DNA of 64,000 bases from Iodidimonas sp. SYSU 1G8 (GCF_039655775.1 NZ_JBBYXJ010000002.1:434001-498000); one strand, 5' to 3'. Shown: positions 54,401 through 62,749, numbered from the stretch's first letter. Translations and numbers: made by a program. Notes: generated by a model not told the origin, from the sequence alone.

Positions 54401-56668
54401 GCGGCGGTCGGTGCGACTCCGCTCAACCTCTCCCTCGGCAGCCTCGTCTCGCGTCAGGAAGGTATCACGGACACCGCGGCCGATGGCGAGATGCTGGCCA
54501 ACGCCATCAGCGTGCGCGCAATTCTGGACATGAGCGACGTGACCGGCTCCATCTCCGGCGCCGACATCACCACCGATGGCAACAGCATGCGCACCATCGC
54601 GCGGACCAACAACGTCACCAACGTGCTGACCGCCACGGGCACCACCCTGCCGGACGTGGAAGGCGTGACCGCGCCGTCGGCGGCCGTGCTCGACGACACG
54701 AGCGGCGTCGCCATCGTGTACACGGACGCGGTATTCGGGGTCGCCTCCCAGCAGACCAATGGCATCGACATCACGTCGGTGATCGAAGGCTCGGGCGGCG
54801 GCACGCCGTCAGGCATGCGCATCGTCGCCGATGGCGCCGCCACCATCGACGGCACCGATCTGTCGGCCAGCGGCAACGCCATCGTGGCGGAAGCGCGCGG
54901 CAACGACTCGGGCAACGGCGCGTCGCTGAATTACACCAGCAACAGCGCGCAGGTCTTCGTCACCAACGTTCAGCAGGTCACCGACTACGATCCGTTCATC
55001 GAGGCGCGCGTGTTCGATGCCGAGATTCTCGTCGACGTGGATGGCGACACGATCGGCATCGCGCCGGTGATCAACGCGTCCAGTGTCGTGCTGGACGGCA
55101 ACGCCATCGCCGCGCTGGCCTCGTCCAACCGCACCACCAACAGCGTCAGCGTCAGCGGCACCAACGTGCTCAGCGGATCGGACGCGGCGTCGCGAGGCGT
55201 GGTCATTGATAACGGCCTGTCGCCGCTGATCGGCGTCACCGGCGACATCGCCCTGATCAATGCGCAGGGCGCGACCGCGTTCACCTCGCCCGACCAGGAC
55301 GAGGAACTGCTGGCGGTGGTCGATACCGCGAACATCGTGGCGGACGTCGCGACCCTCAACACCGGGTCGGTGAGCATCGACAACAACGTGGTGCTCAGCC
55401 AGGGCATCGTCCAGAACGCCAGCAACACGCTGGCGCTGAACGCCTCGGCCAATGTGGGCGCGGTGGGCGATACCCCGAACGCGCTCCTGATGTCCTACCA
55501 GGCCTTCGCGGATGATTCCGAGGTCAACACCGATACGTTCGACGTGACGATCGGCGTCATCGACGCGGCCAACACGGGCGCCGTCGAGGGCATCGCGGAC
55601 ATGGCGGATCTGGGCAGCGCCTCGGCGTCTGTCGCCGGCAACTCCGTCTCCGGCGTCGCCATGGGCGGCACCGCGACCAACCGTCTGACGGTGACGGCCG
55701 GCGCCGAAATCGTCGGCGGCACGGCCGCGCCGGTCCTGACGGTGGGCAACCCGGAGAATGATCCGGTCACGTTCCAGAATGCCGATTACACGGTGGTCAA
55801 CCTTCAGGTCGGTCTGACTGACGGCAGCGACATCGAAGCCGACGTCGACAACACCCTGATCGGTGTCAGCATCGCTTCCGACATCGCCAATGACAGCCTG
55901 ACGGTCGACAACAATCTGGTGCAGGCGCAGGTCCGCGGCTTCGCCTCGACCAACACGCTGGCGTTGACCGCCGGCTCGTCGAGCGACGCGACGGCACAGG
56001 TCGGCAACCTGCAGTTCGTCGACGGCTTCGACGATATCCAGGGCGAGATCACCGACACCACGATCATCGCCACGGTCGATGGCGGCGCGCTGAACAGCGG
56101 CGTCAGTGTCTCGGACAATCTGGTGTCCGCCTCCACCGCGGGCAACACGGCGCTCAACGCCCTGTCGACCACGGCGCAGGCGACCCTTCAGGAATCCAGC
56201 GGCGCGGGCTCGGTGCTCACACCGGGCGGCGCGGTCGAAATCGCGGTGACCGGCACCGATTACGCGGTCCTCAACCGCCAGTCGGTGAGCGATGTGGGTG
56301 AAATCGACTCGACCATTGGCAACGCGGCGGTCGGCATCGACGACCTGTCTGGTGCCGGCGGTGTCGACGCCACGGCGCTCGACGTGAATGGCAACACCCT
56401 GCTCGCATCGGCGACGGCCAATGACGCGGTCAACTCGCTGGTCCTGAACACGGGTACGTTCCAGCACCCGTCCTCGTCCATCGCCAGCCTGCAGACCACC
56501 AGCGATACCACCGTCAGCGCCTCGGCGAGCAATGTGAGTGTCGGTGTCGGCCTGGGCGGCGGCCTGCTCTCGGGCACCAGCAGCAACAGCAGCGTGACCG
56601 TTCGCGGCAACGTGGTGGGCGCCACGGCCATCGGCAACAGCGCGGTCAGCGCCATCAGCGGCAACTGA
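51497..56668 (+). CDS. Giant secreted repeat protein, putative adhesin or fibre
   Basis: 1,723 aa. Signal peptide of 26 residues (cleaved after GARA). The rest is about 20 imperfect units of roughly 85 residues, each with a first part around V-x-N-x-Q-x-V-x-D and a second with GN-x-V-x-A-x-A-x-GN-x-A-x-N-S-V (examples ADGNSVGATATGNATVNAIG, VDNNLVQAQVRGFASTNTLA). It is rich in Asn, Asp, Ser, Thr, Ala and Val and poor in Lys; I saw no Cys. There is no barrel, anchor or sorting signal at the end, so export must depend on a partner, plausibly the CsgG-type pore upstream. GGGGG lies 7 bases before the ATG. The Asn/Gln ladders recall curlin. Confidence 0.75.
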   Translation: MKMNRVLATVSVVALTTAAGMTGARADNVLYDLSAIPPTITAAAASASVITSNQLDSVTSITATNSVTLIGAPLVGTHDLEGGTDSVFVDINDIFAEATGNTKTNSVDLNTATGAPTLNAATAATLQVNFGGGTATLDAAVTTATIRADFEDAGTGSNLVVDANTVRADAVVNEATNTVAGDINQLLTSTEAGGSVVSLPGTPNELTAGATVLTANAQLIDNLASPMASVDETRIGLGATVDGTPASLVGVNLDVTDNLVRARFNGNDATNRVAVADGGAVTLNGTAGVANLQSAAGVDAFAASITNTVIELGDTSPVTDEAIADLTGSTAEFTGNDILGAVASNSSVNSVALADTVSQNPVNGTQVNAVDFTGGTLLQVGADLFVQNVQYAEVDANANVNGDLNVLIEDVSGSTVLADGNSVGATATGNATVNAIGVGDATTFSSITAVQSVQYAEGAQIANSGASINGSNLSVSIASLNANGDIVSTAVSTTDNRLYTEAMGNTHDSSIAIDGTTLNSVGGLNGAGVDRSLSESSIAADTSLLTGQVLDGGGAQATTISRIRVDASLAGTPTSDITSSTIDTSENEISALAIGNLSTEASIALDATSVGSGAAVVSVQTVEDGASLSARTDSPIGNQSQVEVWGFPAQIVDSSINTDGNVFSARVFGNLVDGTGNSLDVDATTITSNNLVPGNGSANNRSLPGNTAFADMLVINDQSVEDLEGSVVTAVNGQAADAGQGDLVFVRIGLSDQFALSNTDFTINDNQGVVAATLNQAVSSATVAAVTNNAGTALLNVQSVRDEDGNGSSAGLVANQYDADMTLSIGANADGAPLSIADGNFEIVSNDLLASGRVNLATNTVAVSGQSQTIVGKQTAGQETAVLDVQVETFGVTSLLNDQSFVDLSPTGIGSGVGVVNDNSDFSMVIATDGAFANSVAQIDDNTMRVQALGNDASNSLTVAIDTFDLSQAAVGATPLNLSLGSLVSRQEGITDTAADGEMLANAISVRAILDMSDVTGSISGADITTDGNSMRTIARTNNVTNVLTATGTTLPDVEGVTAPSAAVLDDTSGVAIVYTDAVFGVASQQTNGIDITSVIEGSGGGTPSGMRIVADGAATIDGTDLSASGNAIVAEARGNDSGNGASLNYTSNSAQVFVTNVQQVTDYDPFIEARVFDAEILVDVDGDTIGIAPVINASSVVLDGNAIAALASSNRTTNSVSVSGTNVLSGSDAASRGVVIDNGLSPLIGVTGDIALINAQGATAFTSPDQDEELLAVVDTANIVADVATLNTGSVSIDNNVVLSQGIVQNASNTLALNASANVGAVGDTPNALLMSYQAFADDSEVNTDTFDVTIGVIDAANTGAVEGIADMADLGSASASVAGNSVSGVAMGGTATNRLTVTAGAEIVGGTAAPVLTVGNPENDPVTFQNADYTVVNLQVGLTDGSDIEADVDNTLIGVSIASDIANDSLTVDNNLVQAQVRGFASTNTLALTAGSSSDATAQVGNLQFVDGFDDIQGEITDTTIIATVDGGALNSGVSVSDNLVSASTAGNTALNALSTTAQATLQESSGAGSVLTPGGAVEIAVTGTDYAVLNRQSVSDVGEIDSTIGNAAVGIDDLSGAGGVDATALDVNGNTLLASATANDAVNSLVLNTGTFQHPSSSIASLQTTSDTTVSASASNVSVGVGLGGGLLSGTSSNSSVTVRGNVVGATAIGNSAVSAISGN
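51750..56660 (+). repeat. About 20 degenerate protein-level repeats in the giant protein gene
   Basis: Units are recognisable at protein level only; at DNA level they have diverged, so the array is old and not recently expanded. The second-half core occurs as DGNSVGATATGN, SDNLVSASTAGN, NGNTLLASATAN, RGNVVGATAIGN and so on, about every 70-100 residues. The first-half core occurs as NVQSVRDEDG, NVQQVTDYDP, NRQSVSDVGE and NLQFVDGFDD. Confidence 0.8.
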
Positions 56669-56690
56669 TCCGCCAGAACTGGAAATGTCG

Positions 56691-56724
56691 CGGGCCGGCG
56701 TGCGAACGCCGGCCCGTTTCTTTT
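56691..56724 (+). terminator. Rho-independent terminator of the giant repeat protein gene
   Basis: CGGGCCGGCGT and ACGCCGGCCCG form a perfect 11-pair stem around GCGA, followed by TTTCTTTT. It starts 23 bases after the stop codon and ends the fibre locus. Confidence 0.93.
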
Positions 56725-56802
56725 CCGCGAGGCTTCTATGGGAAGCCGGTCCACGATCTGTATGATGTGGCCGCGATTCATCCACGGTGAAGGAGAGCGC
56801 CC

Positions 56803-57957
56803 ATGCGCATCGGCATTCTGACGGGTGGCGGCGACGTTCCCGGTCTCAACCCCTGCATCAAGGCGGTGGCCGGCAGCGCCGCCGAACTGGGCTGGGAGAC
56901 CATCGGCTTTCGCCGGGGCTGGTCCGGTCCCCTCGAAATCGATCCGGACGATCCCGAATCCGTGGATGCTCACACCATCATCCTGGACCGGGGCCGCGTG
57001 CGCGGCATCGATCGTACCGGCGGCACGATCCTGCACACCTCGCGCACCAATCCGGGCCGGGTCGCCGTGAAGGACCTGCCGCCCTTCATCGAGGCACCTT
57101 ACGCCGTCGATGACAATGCGCGCATCGATTGCACCGACCACGTGCTCGAGGTGATCGACCGTCTGGGCATCCAGGCGCTGATCGCGATCGGCGGCGACGA
57201 CACTCTGTCCTATGCGGCGCGGCTGCATCAGGAGGGCGTGAAGGTCATGGCGTGTCCGAAGACCATGGACAATGACGTCTATGGCACCGATTACTGCATC
57301 GGCTTCGGCACCGCCGTCAGCCGCAGCGTCGACGCCATCGACGCGCTGCGCACGCCGACCGGCAGTCACGAACGGATCGCCGTCATCGAGCTGTTCGGCC
57401 GCAACAGCGGTGAGACCGCGCTGATCTCGGGCTATCTGGCGGCGGCCGACCGGGTGCTGATCAGCGAAGTGCCCTTCGACGTCGAGAAGGTCGCCGAACT
57501 GATCATGCAGGACAAGGCGGCCAATCCCGCCGGCTACGCCATGATCGTGATTTCCGAGGGCGCCACCATCCGCGGCGGCCGCACCGTGGAAAGCGGCGAG
57601 GAAGACCCGTACGGCCACCGCAAGCTCGGCGGCATCGGCAATATCCTGGGCGAGGAAATCAAGCGGCTGACCGGTCAGGGCATCGTCAACCAGTCGCTGG
57701 CCTATCTGATGCGCGCCGGTGCGCCGGACGCGCTGGACCGCATGGTCGCCTCGGCCTATGGCACCATGGCGGTGCAGAAGCTGGCGGCGGGCGAAAGCGG
57801 CCTGATGATGGCGATCCGCGACGGCAACTACGAGACCGTGCCCATCGACACCTGCATCCAGGGCAAGAAGCGCGTCGACGTGGCCCAGCTCTATGATGCC
57901 GACGCCTACCGCCCGGTGATCCGCCAGGTGCAGGGCAAACCCATGTTCCTGTACTGA
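56803..57957 (+). CDS. pfp: 6-phosphofructokinase of the diphosphate-dependent type
   Basis: 384-aa PFK-A family enzyme phosphorylating fructose 6-phosphate. The N-terminal [16 protein letters not shown] and the signature [13 protein letters not shown] carry two Asp (D132, D133) where ATP-dependent enzymes have GGDGS. The active-site stretch is CPKTMDNDV with K153 and D156. Asp at the first position and Lys at the second are the residues that distinguish PPi-dependent (reversible) from ATP-dependent PFKs. I therefore favour PPi as donor, but the assignment rests on these residues alone. Ends 6 bases before the convergent carboxyltransferase gene. Confidence 0.83.
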   Translation: MRIGILTGGGDVPGLNPCIKAVAGSAAELGWETIGFRRGWSGPLEIDPDDPESVDAHTIILDRGRVRGIDRTGGTILHTSRTNPGRVAVKDLPPFIEAPYAVDDNARIDCTDHVLEVIDRLGIQALIAIGGDDTLSYAARLHQEGVKVMACPKTMDNDVYGTDYCIGFGTAVSRSVDAIDALRTPTGSHERIAVIELFGRNSGETALISGYLAAADRVLISEVPFDVEKVAELIMQDKAANPAGYAMIVISEGATIRGGRTVESGEEDPYGHRKLGGIGNILGEEIKRLTGQGIVNQSLAYLMRAGAPDALDRMVASAYGTMAVQKLAAGESGLMMAIRDGNYETVPIDTCIQGKKRVDVAQLYDADAYRPVIRQVQGKPMFLY

Positions 57958-57963
57958 CGCGCC

Positions 57964-59511
57964 TCAGGGGCGCATGTGGAACAACGTCTTCCCGGCGGTC
58001 CTCAGCGGGGCCGCCAGGTTGGCGAACTCGCACAGCAGTGGCCGCGTCTCGCGCGGGTCGATGATGTCCTCGATCAGGAACGCCTCGGCGGTCCGGAATG
58101 GCGACCGCACCCGGTTGAGCCGTTCCTCGATATCCCGGCGCATGGCGGCCGGGTCCTCGGCCTCGCTCAATTCCTGGGTGTAGGCGGCCTCGATGCCGCC
58201 TTCGATGGGCAGCGAGCCCCAGTCGCCGGACGGCCAGGCATAGCGGTAATGCAGCCGTTCATGATTGGTGTGGGCCGATCCCGCGACGCCGAACGCCTTG
58301 CGGATGACCACGGAACACCAGGGCACCGTGGCCTGATAGACCGCCGCCAGGGCGCGCGAGCCGTGGCGGATGGTCGCCGCCATCTCGTGCTGCACGCCGA
58401 CCGCGAAGCCCGGATTGTCGACCAAGTGGACCACCGGCAGATGGAACGTCTCGGCCATGTCGACGAAGCGGATACATTTGTGCGAGGCATCGGCGGTCCA
58501 GCCGCCGCCATAATGATACGGGTCGCTGGCCAGCACGGCGACGGGCCAGCCGTCGAGGCGGGCCAGGCCGGTGATGAGGGGGCGGCCGTTGAACTTGCCG
58601 ATCTCCATGAACGAGCCCTTGTCGAACACAGCGTCCAAAATCTTGCGCATCTTGTAGACCTTGCGCCGGTCGCGCGGGACGACGGAAATCAGCGATTCCT
58701 CGCGCCGGTTGACGTCATCCTCCTGGGGGCCGCGCGGCGGCAGCTCGTGCACGCTCGGCGGCAGATAGGACAGGAAACGCCGGGCGCAGGCCAGCGCGTC
58801 GTCCTCGCTGGCGACCTCGTCATCGACCGAGCCGTTGCGGGTGTGCATCCAGCTGCCGCCCAGCTCCTCCTTGGTGACGTCCTCGCCCACATGCCGCGCG
58901 ACGGGCGGGCCGGCGACGAAGACCTGGCTCATGTCCTTCACCATCACCGAATAATGGCTGGTGACCAGACGCGCCGCGCCGAGGCCCGCGACCGGGCCGA
59001 GCGCCAGGCCGACGACGGGAACCTGGGCCATGTTCGCCACCACATAGTCCCAGCCGGGATTGCGGGGCAGATAGGTTCTTCCGTCCTTCTCCAGCGTCTT
59101 GACCGATCCACCGCCGCCGGTGCCGTCGATCAGCCGGACCAGCGGCAGACGCAGCTCCAGCGCCATCTGTTCGGCCATGGCCTGCTTGGCCCAGATCGCC
59201 GCGTCCGAGGCGCCGCCCCGAACGGTGAAGTCGTCGCCCTGCACCACCACGGTGCGACCGTCGATGCGGCCGCGTCCCATGACCGTGTTGGCCGGCATGA
59301 AGTCGACGAGATTGCCGTCCTCGTCATACTGCGCCTTGCCGGCGATACCGCCGACCTCGCGGAACGAGCCGGGATCGAGCAGCTTGTCGATGCGCTCGCG
59401 CACCGTAAGCTTGCCGCGTGATTTCTGTTTGAGAACCTTGTCCTCGCCGCCCATTTTCAGGGCCATGGCCTCGCGCCGGCGCAGTTCTGCGACGTCAGCT
59501 TCCCAGCTCAT
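57964..59511 (-). CDS. Acyl-CoA carboxyltransferase beta subunit (propionyl/methylcrotonyl-CoA carboxylase-like)
   Basis: 515-aa biotin-dependent carboxyltransferase subunit that moves CO2 from carboxybiotin to an acyl-CoA. It has the N-terminal RERIDKLLDPGSFREVGGIA, the acyl-CoA region DGTGGGGSVKTLEKDG, GLGAARLVTSHYSVMVKDMS, and in the C-terminal half VHLVDNPGFAVGVQHE, GSRALAAVYQATVPWCSVVI and FGVAGSAHTN. No biotin carboxylase alpha subunit is adjacent. A decarboxylase role is possible in subgroups of this family. Start at the ATG at 59511, with GGAGA six bases upstream. Confidence 0.87.
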   Translation of the reverse strand: MSWEADVAELRRREAMALKMGGEDKVLKQKSRGKLTVRERIDKLLDPGSFREVGGIAGKAQYDEDGNLVDFMPANTVMGRGRIDGRTVVVQGDDFTVRGGASDAAIWAKQAMAEQMALELRLPLVRLIDGTGGGGSVKTLEKDGRTYLPRNPGWDYVVANMAQVPVVGLALGPVAGLGAARLVTSHYSVMVKDMSQVFVAGPPVARHVGEDVTKEELGGSWMHTRNGSVDDEVASEDDALACARRFLSYLPPSVHELPPRGPQEDDVNRREESLISVVPRDRRKVYKMRKILDAVFDKGSFMEIGKFNGRPLITGLARLDGWPVAVLASDPYHYGGGWTADASHKCIRFVDMAETFHLPVVHLVDNPGFAVGVQHEMAATIRHGSRALAAVYQATVPWCSVVIRKAFGVAGSAHTNHERLHYRYAWPSGDWGSLPIEGGIEAAYTQELSEAEDPAAMRRDIEERLNRVRSPFRTAEAFLIEDIIDPRETRPLLCEFANLAAPLRTAGKTLFHMRP

Positions 59512-59599
59512 CCGTGTCTCCCCATGTGACGGAGGACCATTCTCACGGATAACGCCGGGGCATGCAATTGGGCAGCTGCTACCGGATTTTCCTTACCCG

Positions 59600-59730
59600 G
59601 TCACCCCGGCGTTGTTCCGGGACCTGCCGATATGCCAGGCGCGATGATGATGCAGGTCTGCCGGCGTCAACGCGCGCTCACACACGATCATTTCCGGACA
59701 GGCGCAGGCCCGGAACGAGTCCGGGGTGAC
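59600..59730. repeat. Inverted pair of intergenic palindromic elements
   Basis: Two 22-base elements, 59600-59621 and 59709-59730, are reverse complements of each other at 19 of 22 positions, 87 bases apart. Each is itself near-palindromic around CCGG. They lie in a 230-base gap without genes between the carboxyltransferase and the 82-aa gene. Short GC-rich elements of this kind are scattered in many alphaproteobacterial genomes. Confidence 0.65.
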
Positions 59731-59741
59731 GGCAGAGGCCG

Positions 59742-59990
59742 CTAGAGCGGCTTCGGCTGCTCCAGCGGTTGATCCTCGCCGTCGAGCGGAATGTCACCGG
59801 GATGACGCAGGGCGTGCACGAGGTGCTGTATCGTATGGGTGGCGCCGTCGCCGGCCCGGTCCGCCGCCGCGACCGTGTCGAGCGCTTCCCTCATCTGGGC
59901 CTCGGTCACCACGCCACTGCGCAGTAGCGCGATCCAGATGGCCGCGATCTGCCGGTCGGCGTTGGTGCCTGGTGGGGTTCCGGTATTCAT
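59742..59990 (-). CDS. Small protein of unknown function downstream of phasin genes
   Basis: 82 aa, mostly helical (RQIAAIWIALLRSGVVTEAQ, MREALDTVAAADRA), ending in an acidic and Pro-rich tail. No recognisable domain. AGGAGA lies 5 bases before the ATG. It follows the phasin at 60040 on the same strand, 49 bases away, and may be co-transcribed. Confidence 0.65.
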   Translation of the reverse strand: MNTGTPPGTNADRQIAAIWIALLRSGVVTEAQMREALDTVAAADRAGDGATHTIQHLVHALRHPGDIPLDGEDQPLEQPKPL

Positions 59991-60039
59991 GATGTCTCCT
60001 GAAAGGTGGGCGTGCGCGGCGCGGCGAAAGGTCCGCCGG

Positions 60040-60477
60040 CTACTGCACGAGCTTGGCGGCGGTCGCCAGCGTGTCCTCGGTCTGCGCGGTCGCCTGGTCG
60101 AGCGTATCCGCGACCAGTTCGCTCGCTCCGGTCGCGGCGGTTCGGGTCTGGCCGCTCAGGGCGCCCCATAACTCCGCCTGCGCCTTGCGCCCGATTTCCG
60201 CCAGTTCGCCCATGTTCTGGATGATCAGCATGGTGTTGGCGCGTGTCGCCTCCATGGACTGCTCGATCACGTCGCTCGGCTTGCCGGTCGCCATGGCCGC
60301 GGTCCGCATGTTGTTCAGCGCCGCGAGCGCGATGCCCTGCTGTTGCTGCATGACCTCGCGGGCGGTGTTGGCGCCGATGCGCGCCATTTCGCCCATGGCC
60401 TGAAGCGGCCCGCCCGTGGACAGGCCGCTCATGGGCTTGAACGCGTCGAAGAAGTTGGGAAAGGGGGTCGCAACCAT
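60040..60477 (-). CDS. Phasin family protein (second copy)
   Basis: 145-aa amphipathic helical protein expected to coat polyhydroxyalkanoate granules. The central helices are rich in Ala, Gln and Met (MGEMARIGANTAREVMQQQQ, GIALAALNNMRTAAMA), followed by a phasin-type LAEIGRKAQAELWGALSGQT and an Ala/Thr tail. It shares the ARIGAN / ARIAAN and QQQQ-A-I-A segments with the phasin at 60632, so the two are paralogues. AGGAGA precedes the ATG. Confidence 0.85.
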   Translation of the reverse strand: MVATPFPNFFDAFKPMSGLSTGGPLQAMGEMARIGANTAREVMQQQQGIALAALNNMRTAAMATGKPSDVIEQSMEATRANTMLIIQNMGELAEIGRKAQAELWGALSGQTRTAATGASELVADTLDQATAQTEDTLATAAKLVQ

Positions 60478-60572
60478 GGGATTCTCCTCAATCGAGCCTG
60501 GCCGCGTGCGCGGCGTCCTCTGAGAGGAACACGCGCCGGCTCCAATCGATCCTGAACCGCCACCGATTTCAT

Positions 60573-60603
60573 AAAAAATCCCCGCGACTCCGGTCGCGGG
60601 GAT
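60573..60603 (-). terminator. Rho-independent terminator of the upstream phasin gene
   Basis: On the minus strand ATCCCCGCGAC pairs with GTCGCGGGGAT around a 4-base loop, followed by a T-run (60573-60578 read on that strand). It lies 28 bases after the stop of the phasin at 60632 and so separates the two phasin genes transcriptionally. Confidence 0.93.
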
Positions 60604-60631
60604 CGTGTCTCCACCAGCCTCGGGGCCGGGA

Positions 60632-61039
60632 TTACTTCTTGCCCAGGTTCTTTTCGAACTGGGTGCTCAGGACCGACCAGATATCGGTCTGGGCCTTGCG
60701 GGCGATTTCCGACAGATCGCCGAAATTCTTTGCGGCGGTCTCCGCGTTGGCGCGGAAGGTGTCCAGCGACTGGGCCATGACGGCCTGGGCTTCGCCCTTG
60801 GCGAGCTTGCCGGCGGTCTGCTGCCACTCGGCGACGGCCTGGGTGGCGATCGCCTGCTGCTGCTGGACGATCTCCTGCAGCGCGTTGGCGGCGATCCGCG
60901 CCACTTCGCTCATGGCCTGCATGTTGCCCTGGCCCGCCTGGGTCAGCGACTGCATGTCGAAAGTGGGGAGGCCGCCGCCGGCGGTCATCTTCTGGACGGT
61001 CTCATACCATTCGGCGAACGGGTTCGTGGTCTTTGCCAT
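60632..61039 (-). CDS. Phasin family protein (first copy)
   Basis: 135-aa phasin. NPFAEWYETVQKMTAGGGLP at the N-terminus, then the helices MSEVARIAANALQEIVQQQQ and AIATQAVAEWQQTAGKL, and the LSEIARKAQTDIWSVLSTQF block. It binds the surface of polyhydroxyalkanoate granules. The ATG at 61039 has AGGAG six bases upstream; the ATG just before it (61042) would be too close to this site. Ends in a lysine-rich tail (FEKNLGKK). Confidence 0.87.
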   Translation of the reverse strand: MAKTTNPFAEWYETVQKMTAGGGLPTFDMQSLTQAGQGNMQAMSEVARIAANALQEIVQQQQAIATQAVAEWQQTAGKLAKGEAQAVMAQSLDTFRANAETAAKNFGDLSEIARKAQTDIWSVLSTQFEKNLGKK

Positions 61040-61187
61040 CATCGGCTCCTGTGTGTCGCCTTGCGGCGGTTGACCCCGAGTTCAGCGATCGGAAACGCGC
61101 CCAAGACGGCCGGGGCTGCCGTTTGTGCTGCACTGCAACATAATGGCGATTTTCTTCATTGCAAGAGCGAAATCGCCCCGAGCGCCG

Positions 61188-61652
61188 CTACGGCTTGGGC
61201 GGTAGCTGCGCGACATTCTCGTCGAACACCTCGTAGATCTCGATCACGTTGCCGAACGGGTCGCGTCCATAGGTCGCGGCGGCGGACCCCATGTTCTGCG
61301 GCGGACAATGGAAGGTCATGCCGCCGGCCAGCAGACGTTGGTATTCGTTGTCGATGTCGGTGACCTGCAGGCAGAAATGGGTGTAGCCGTGATGGTTGAC
61401 CGGATAGTTGGGATCCTTGGGGTCGCCGCGCGGCGTCTCGTACTCGAACAGCTCGATATAGGCGTTCGACCCCTTGAGCATGCGGCCCTTCGCACCCGAG
61501 TTGCGAATGCCGACGATGGCGTCATTGACCGGATTGCCCGGTTCCCAGCGGCCGCCTCCCAGATCCTGAAAGCCCAGGACGTCGCAATAGAAGCGGACGG
61601 CGGAGTCCATGTCCGGCACGGAAATGGCGGTGTGATGAATACCGACGATCAT
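61188..61652 (-). CDS. VOC-superfamily protein (glyoxalase/dioxygenase-like)
   Basis: 154 aa. MIVGIHHTAISVPDMDSAVR opens the first module (His ligand), YIELFEYETPRG provides Glu, and HHGYTHFCLQVTD with DPFGNVIEIYEVFDE completes the second. This is the metal site of the vicinal-oxygen-chelate fold. Reaction not predictable. Co-oriented with and 16 bases after the amidohydrolase gene at 61669, suggesting a catabolic operon. Confidence 0.84.
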   Translation of the reverse strand: MIVGIHHTAISVPDMDSAVRFYCDVLGFQDLGGGRWEPGNPVNDAIVGIRNSGAKGRMLKGSNAYIELFEYETPRGDPKDPNYPVNHHGYTHFCLQVTDIDNEYQRLLAGGMTFHCPPQNMGSAAATYGRDPFGNVIEIYEVFDENVAQLPPKP

Positions 61653-61668
61653 GGCGCTCTTCCTCTCG

Positions 61669-62682
61669 TCAGGTGAATGAAGGCAGCCGGTAGACCCGGC
61701 TGGCGGTTCCGGAAAACAGGGCGGTCTTCTCGCCGGGCGTGAAATCCGCGGCGATCCGCTTGAAGGAATTCCACAGCACGCCGTAGGAACAGGACAGCTT
61801 GTCGACCGGGAAGTTGCTCTCGAACATGCAGCGCTCCGGCCCGAACACATCGATCATGTGGAGATACCAGTCGCGGGTGGCCGCGGTCAGTTGCGCCGAG
61901 GTCGGCGGCTTGTCCAGCTTGTGCCAGCCATAGCCGTTGACCGCCATGTTGATGCCGCCGAGCTTGGCGTGGACGTTGGGGCATCGGGCCAGCTCGGCCA
62001 CGTCCTTTTTCCAGCGGACGAAAATCTCGTCGCGCTTGCCCTCGTAGGGACCGATGCCGAGCGGTCCGCCGAAATGATCGAAGATCACCGGAATGTCCGG
62101 AAACGCCCGGGCCAGGTCGGTCAGCTCGGGAATCTGCGGGTGATAGAGCCAGGAATCGAAGCTCATGCCGTAGCGCCCGAGCTGCGCGTAGCCGCGCCGG
62201 AACACTGGATCGAGAAGCATGCCCTCGCGCGGGTTGGTGTGCGAGCGCCGGACGCGGTCGTCCTTGTCCCAGCCCGCCGCGTGGCGGATGCCGCGGAAGC
62301 GGTCGGGGGCGGCGGCCTGATGCGCCTCCAGCACCTCGGCGACCTCTTCGCCCAGGGTCAGGTCCGCGAAGCCGACGATGCCGGCGCAGGCGCGGGTCCG
62401 GCCATAAATGCCGCTGGCGCTCATGGCGGCGATGCCGTTGACGAACTCGGTCTCGCCGACCGGCCGCAGCCGCACGGGTCCATCGGCGCGGTACATGGCG
62501 GCGCATTCCATGAAGACGGTGGCGACGATATTATGGCCGCTGCCGGTGTCGGCGAGCAATTCGTCGAGCAGATAGCGCGAGCCGGGGTGATCCCACAGAT
62601 GGTGATGGGGGTCGACAATCGGCAGATCCGGCTCCAGAGCCGCTTCCTCCACCAGCGCCAGCCACGCCGCGTCTCCCGCCAT
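61669..62682 (-). CDS. Amidohydrolase-2 family TIM-barrel protein
   Basis: 337-aa metal-dependent hydrolase or decarboxylase of the amidohydrolase-2 family (relatives include 2-pyrone-4,6-dicarboxylate lactonase). Landmarks: LPIVDPHHHLWDHPGSRYLL near residue 22, FRGIRHAAGWDKDD, IPVIFDHFGGPLG, VHAKLGGINM and CMFESNFPVDKLSCSY with the late Asp. A good candidate for ring-cleavage-product metabolism together with the VOC gene. No signal peptide. Confidence 0.85.
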   Translation of the reverse strand: MAGDAAWLALVEEAALEPDLPIVDPHHHLWDHPGSRYLLDELLADTGSGHNIVATVFMECAAMYRADGPVRLRPVGETEFVNGIAAMSASGIYGRTRACAGIVGFADLTLGEEVAEVLEAHQAAAPDRFRGIRHAAGWDKDDRVRRSHTNPREGMLLDPVFRRGYAQLGRYGMSFDSWLYHPQIPELTDLARAFPDIPVIFDHFGGPLGIGPYEGKRDEIFVRWKKDVAELARCPNVHAKLGGINMAVNGYGWHKLDKPPTSAQLTAATRDWYLHMIDVFGPERCMFESNFPVDKLSCSYGVLWNSFKRIAADFTPGEKTALFSGTASRVYRLPSFT

Positions 62683-62749
62683 CGCTCTCCCCTTTTCCGG
62701 TTCCCCAACCGTTCGAGCCTACTCCATGCAGCGGTGCAGAAAAAAGAGC

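Noticed and set aside
54809-56785. 658-codon open frame opposite the giant repeat gene
   Set aside because: Repetitive only because the sense gene is; Arg/Gly/His/Asp-rich noise without domain features.
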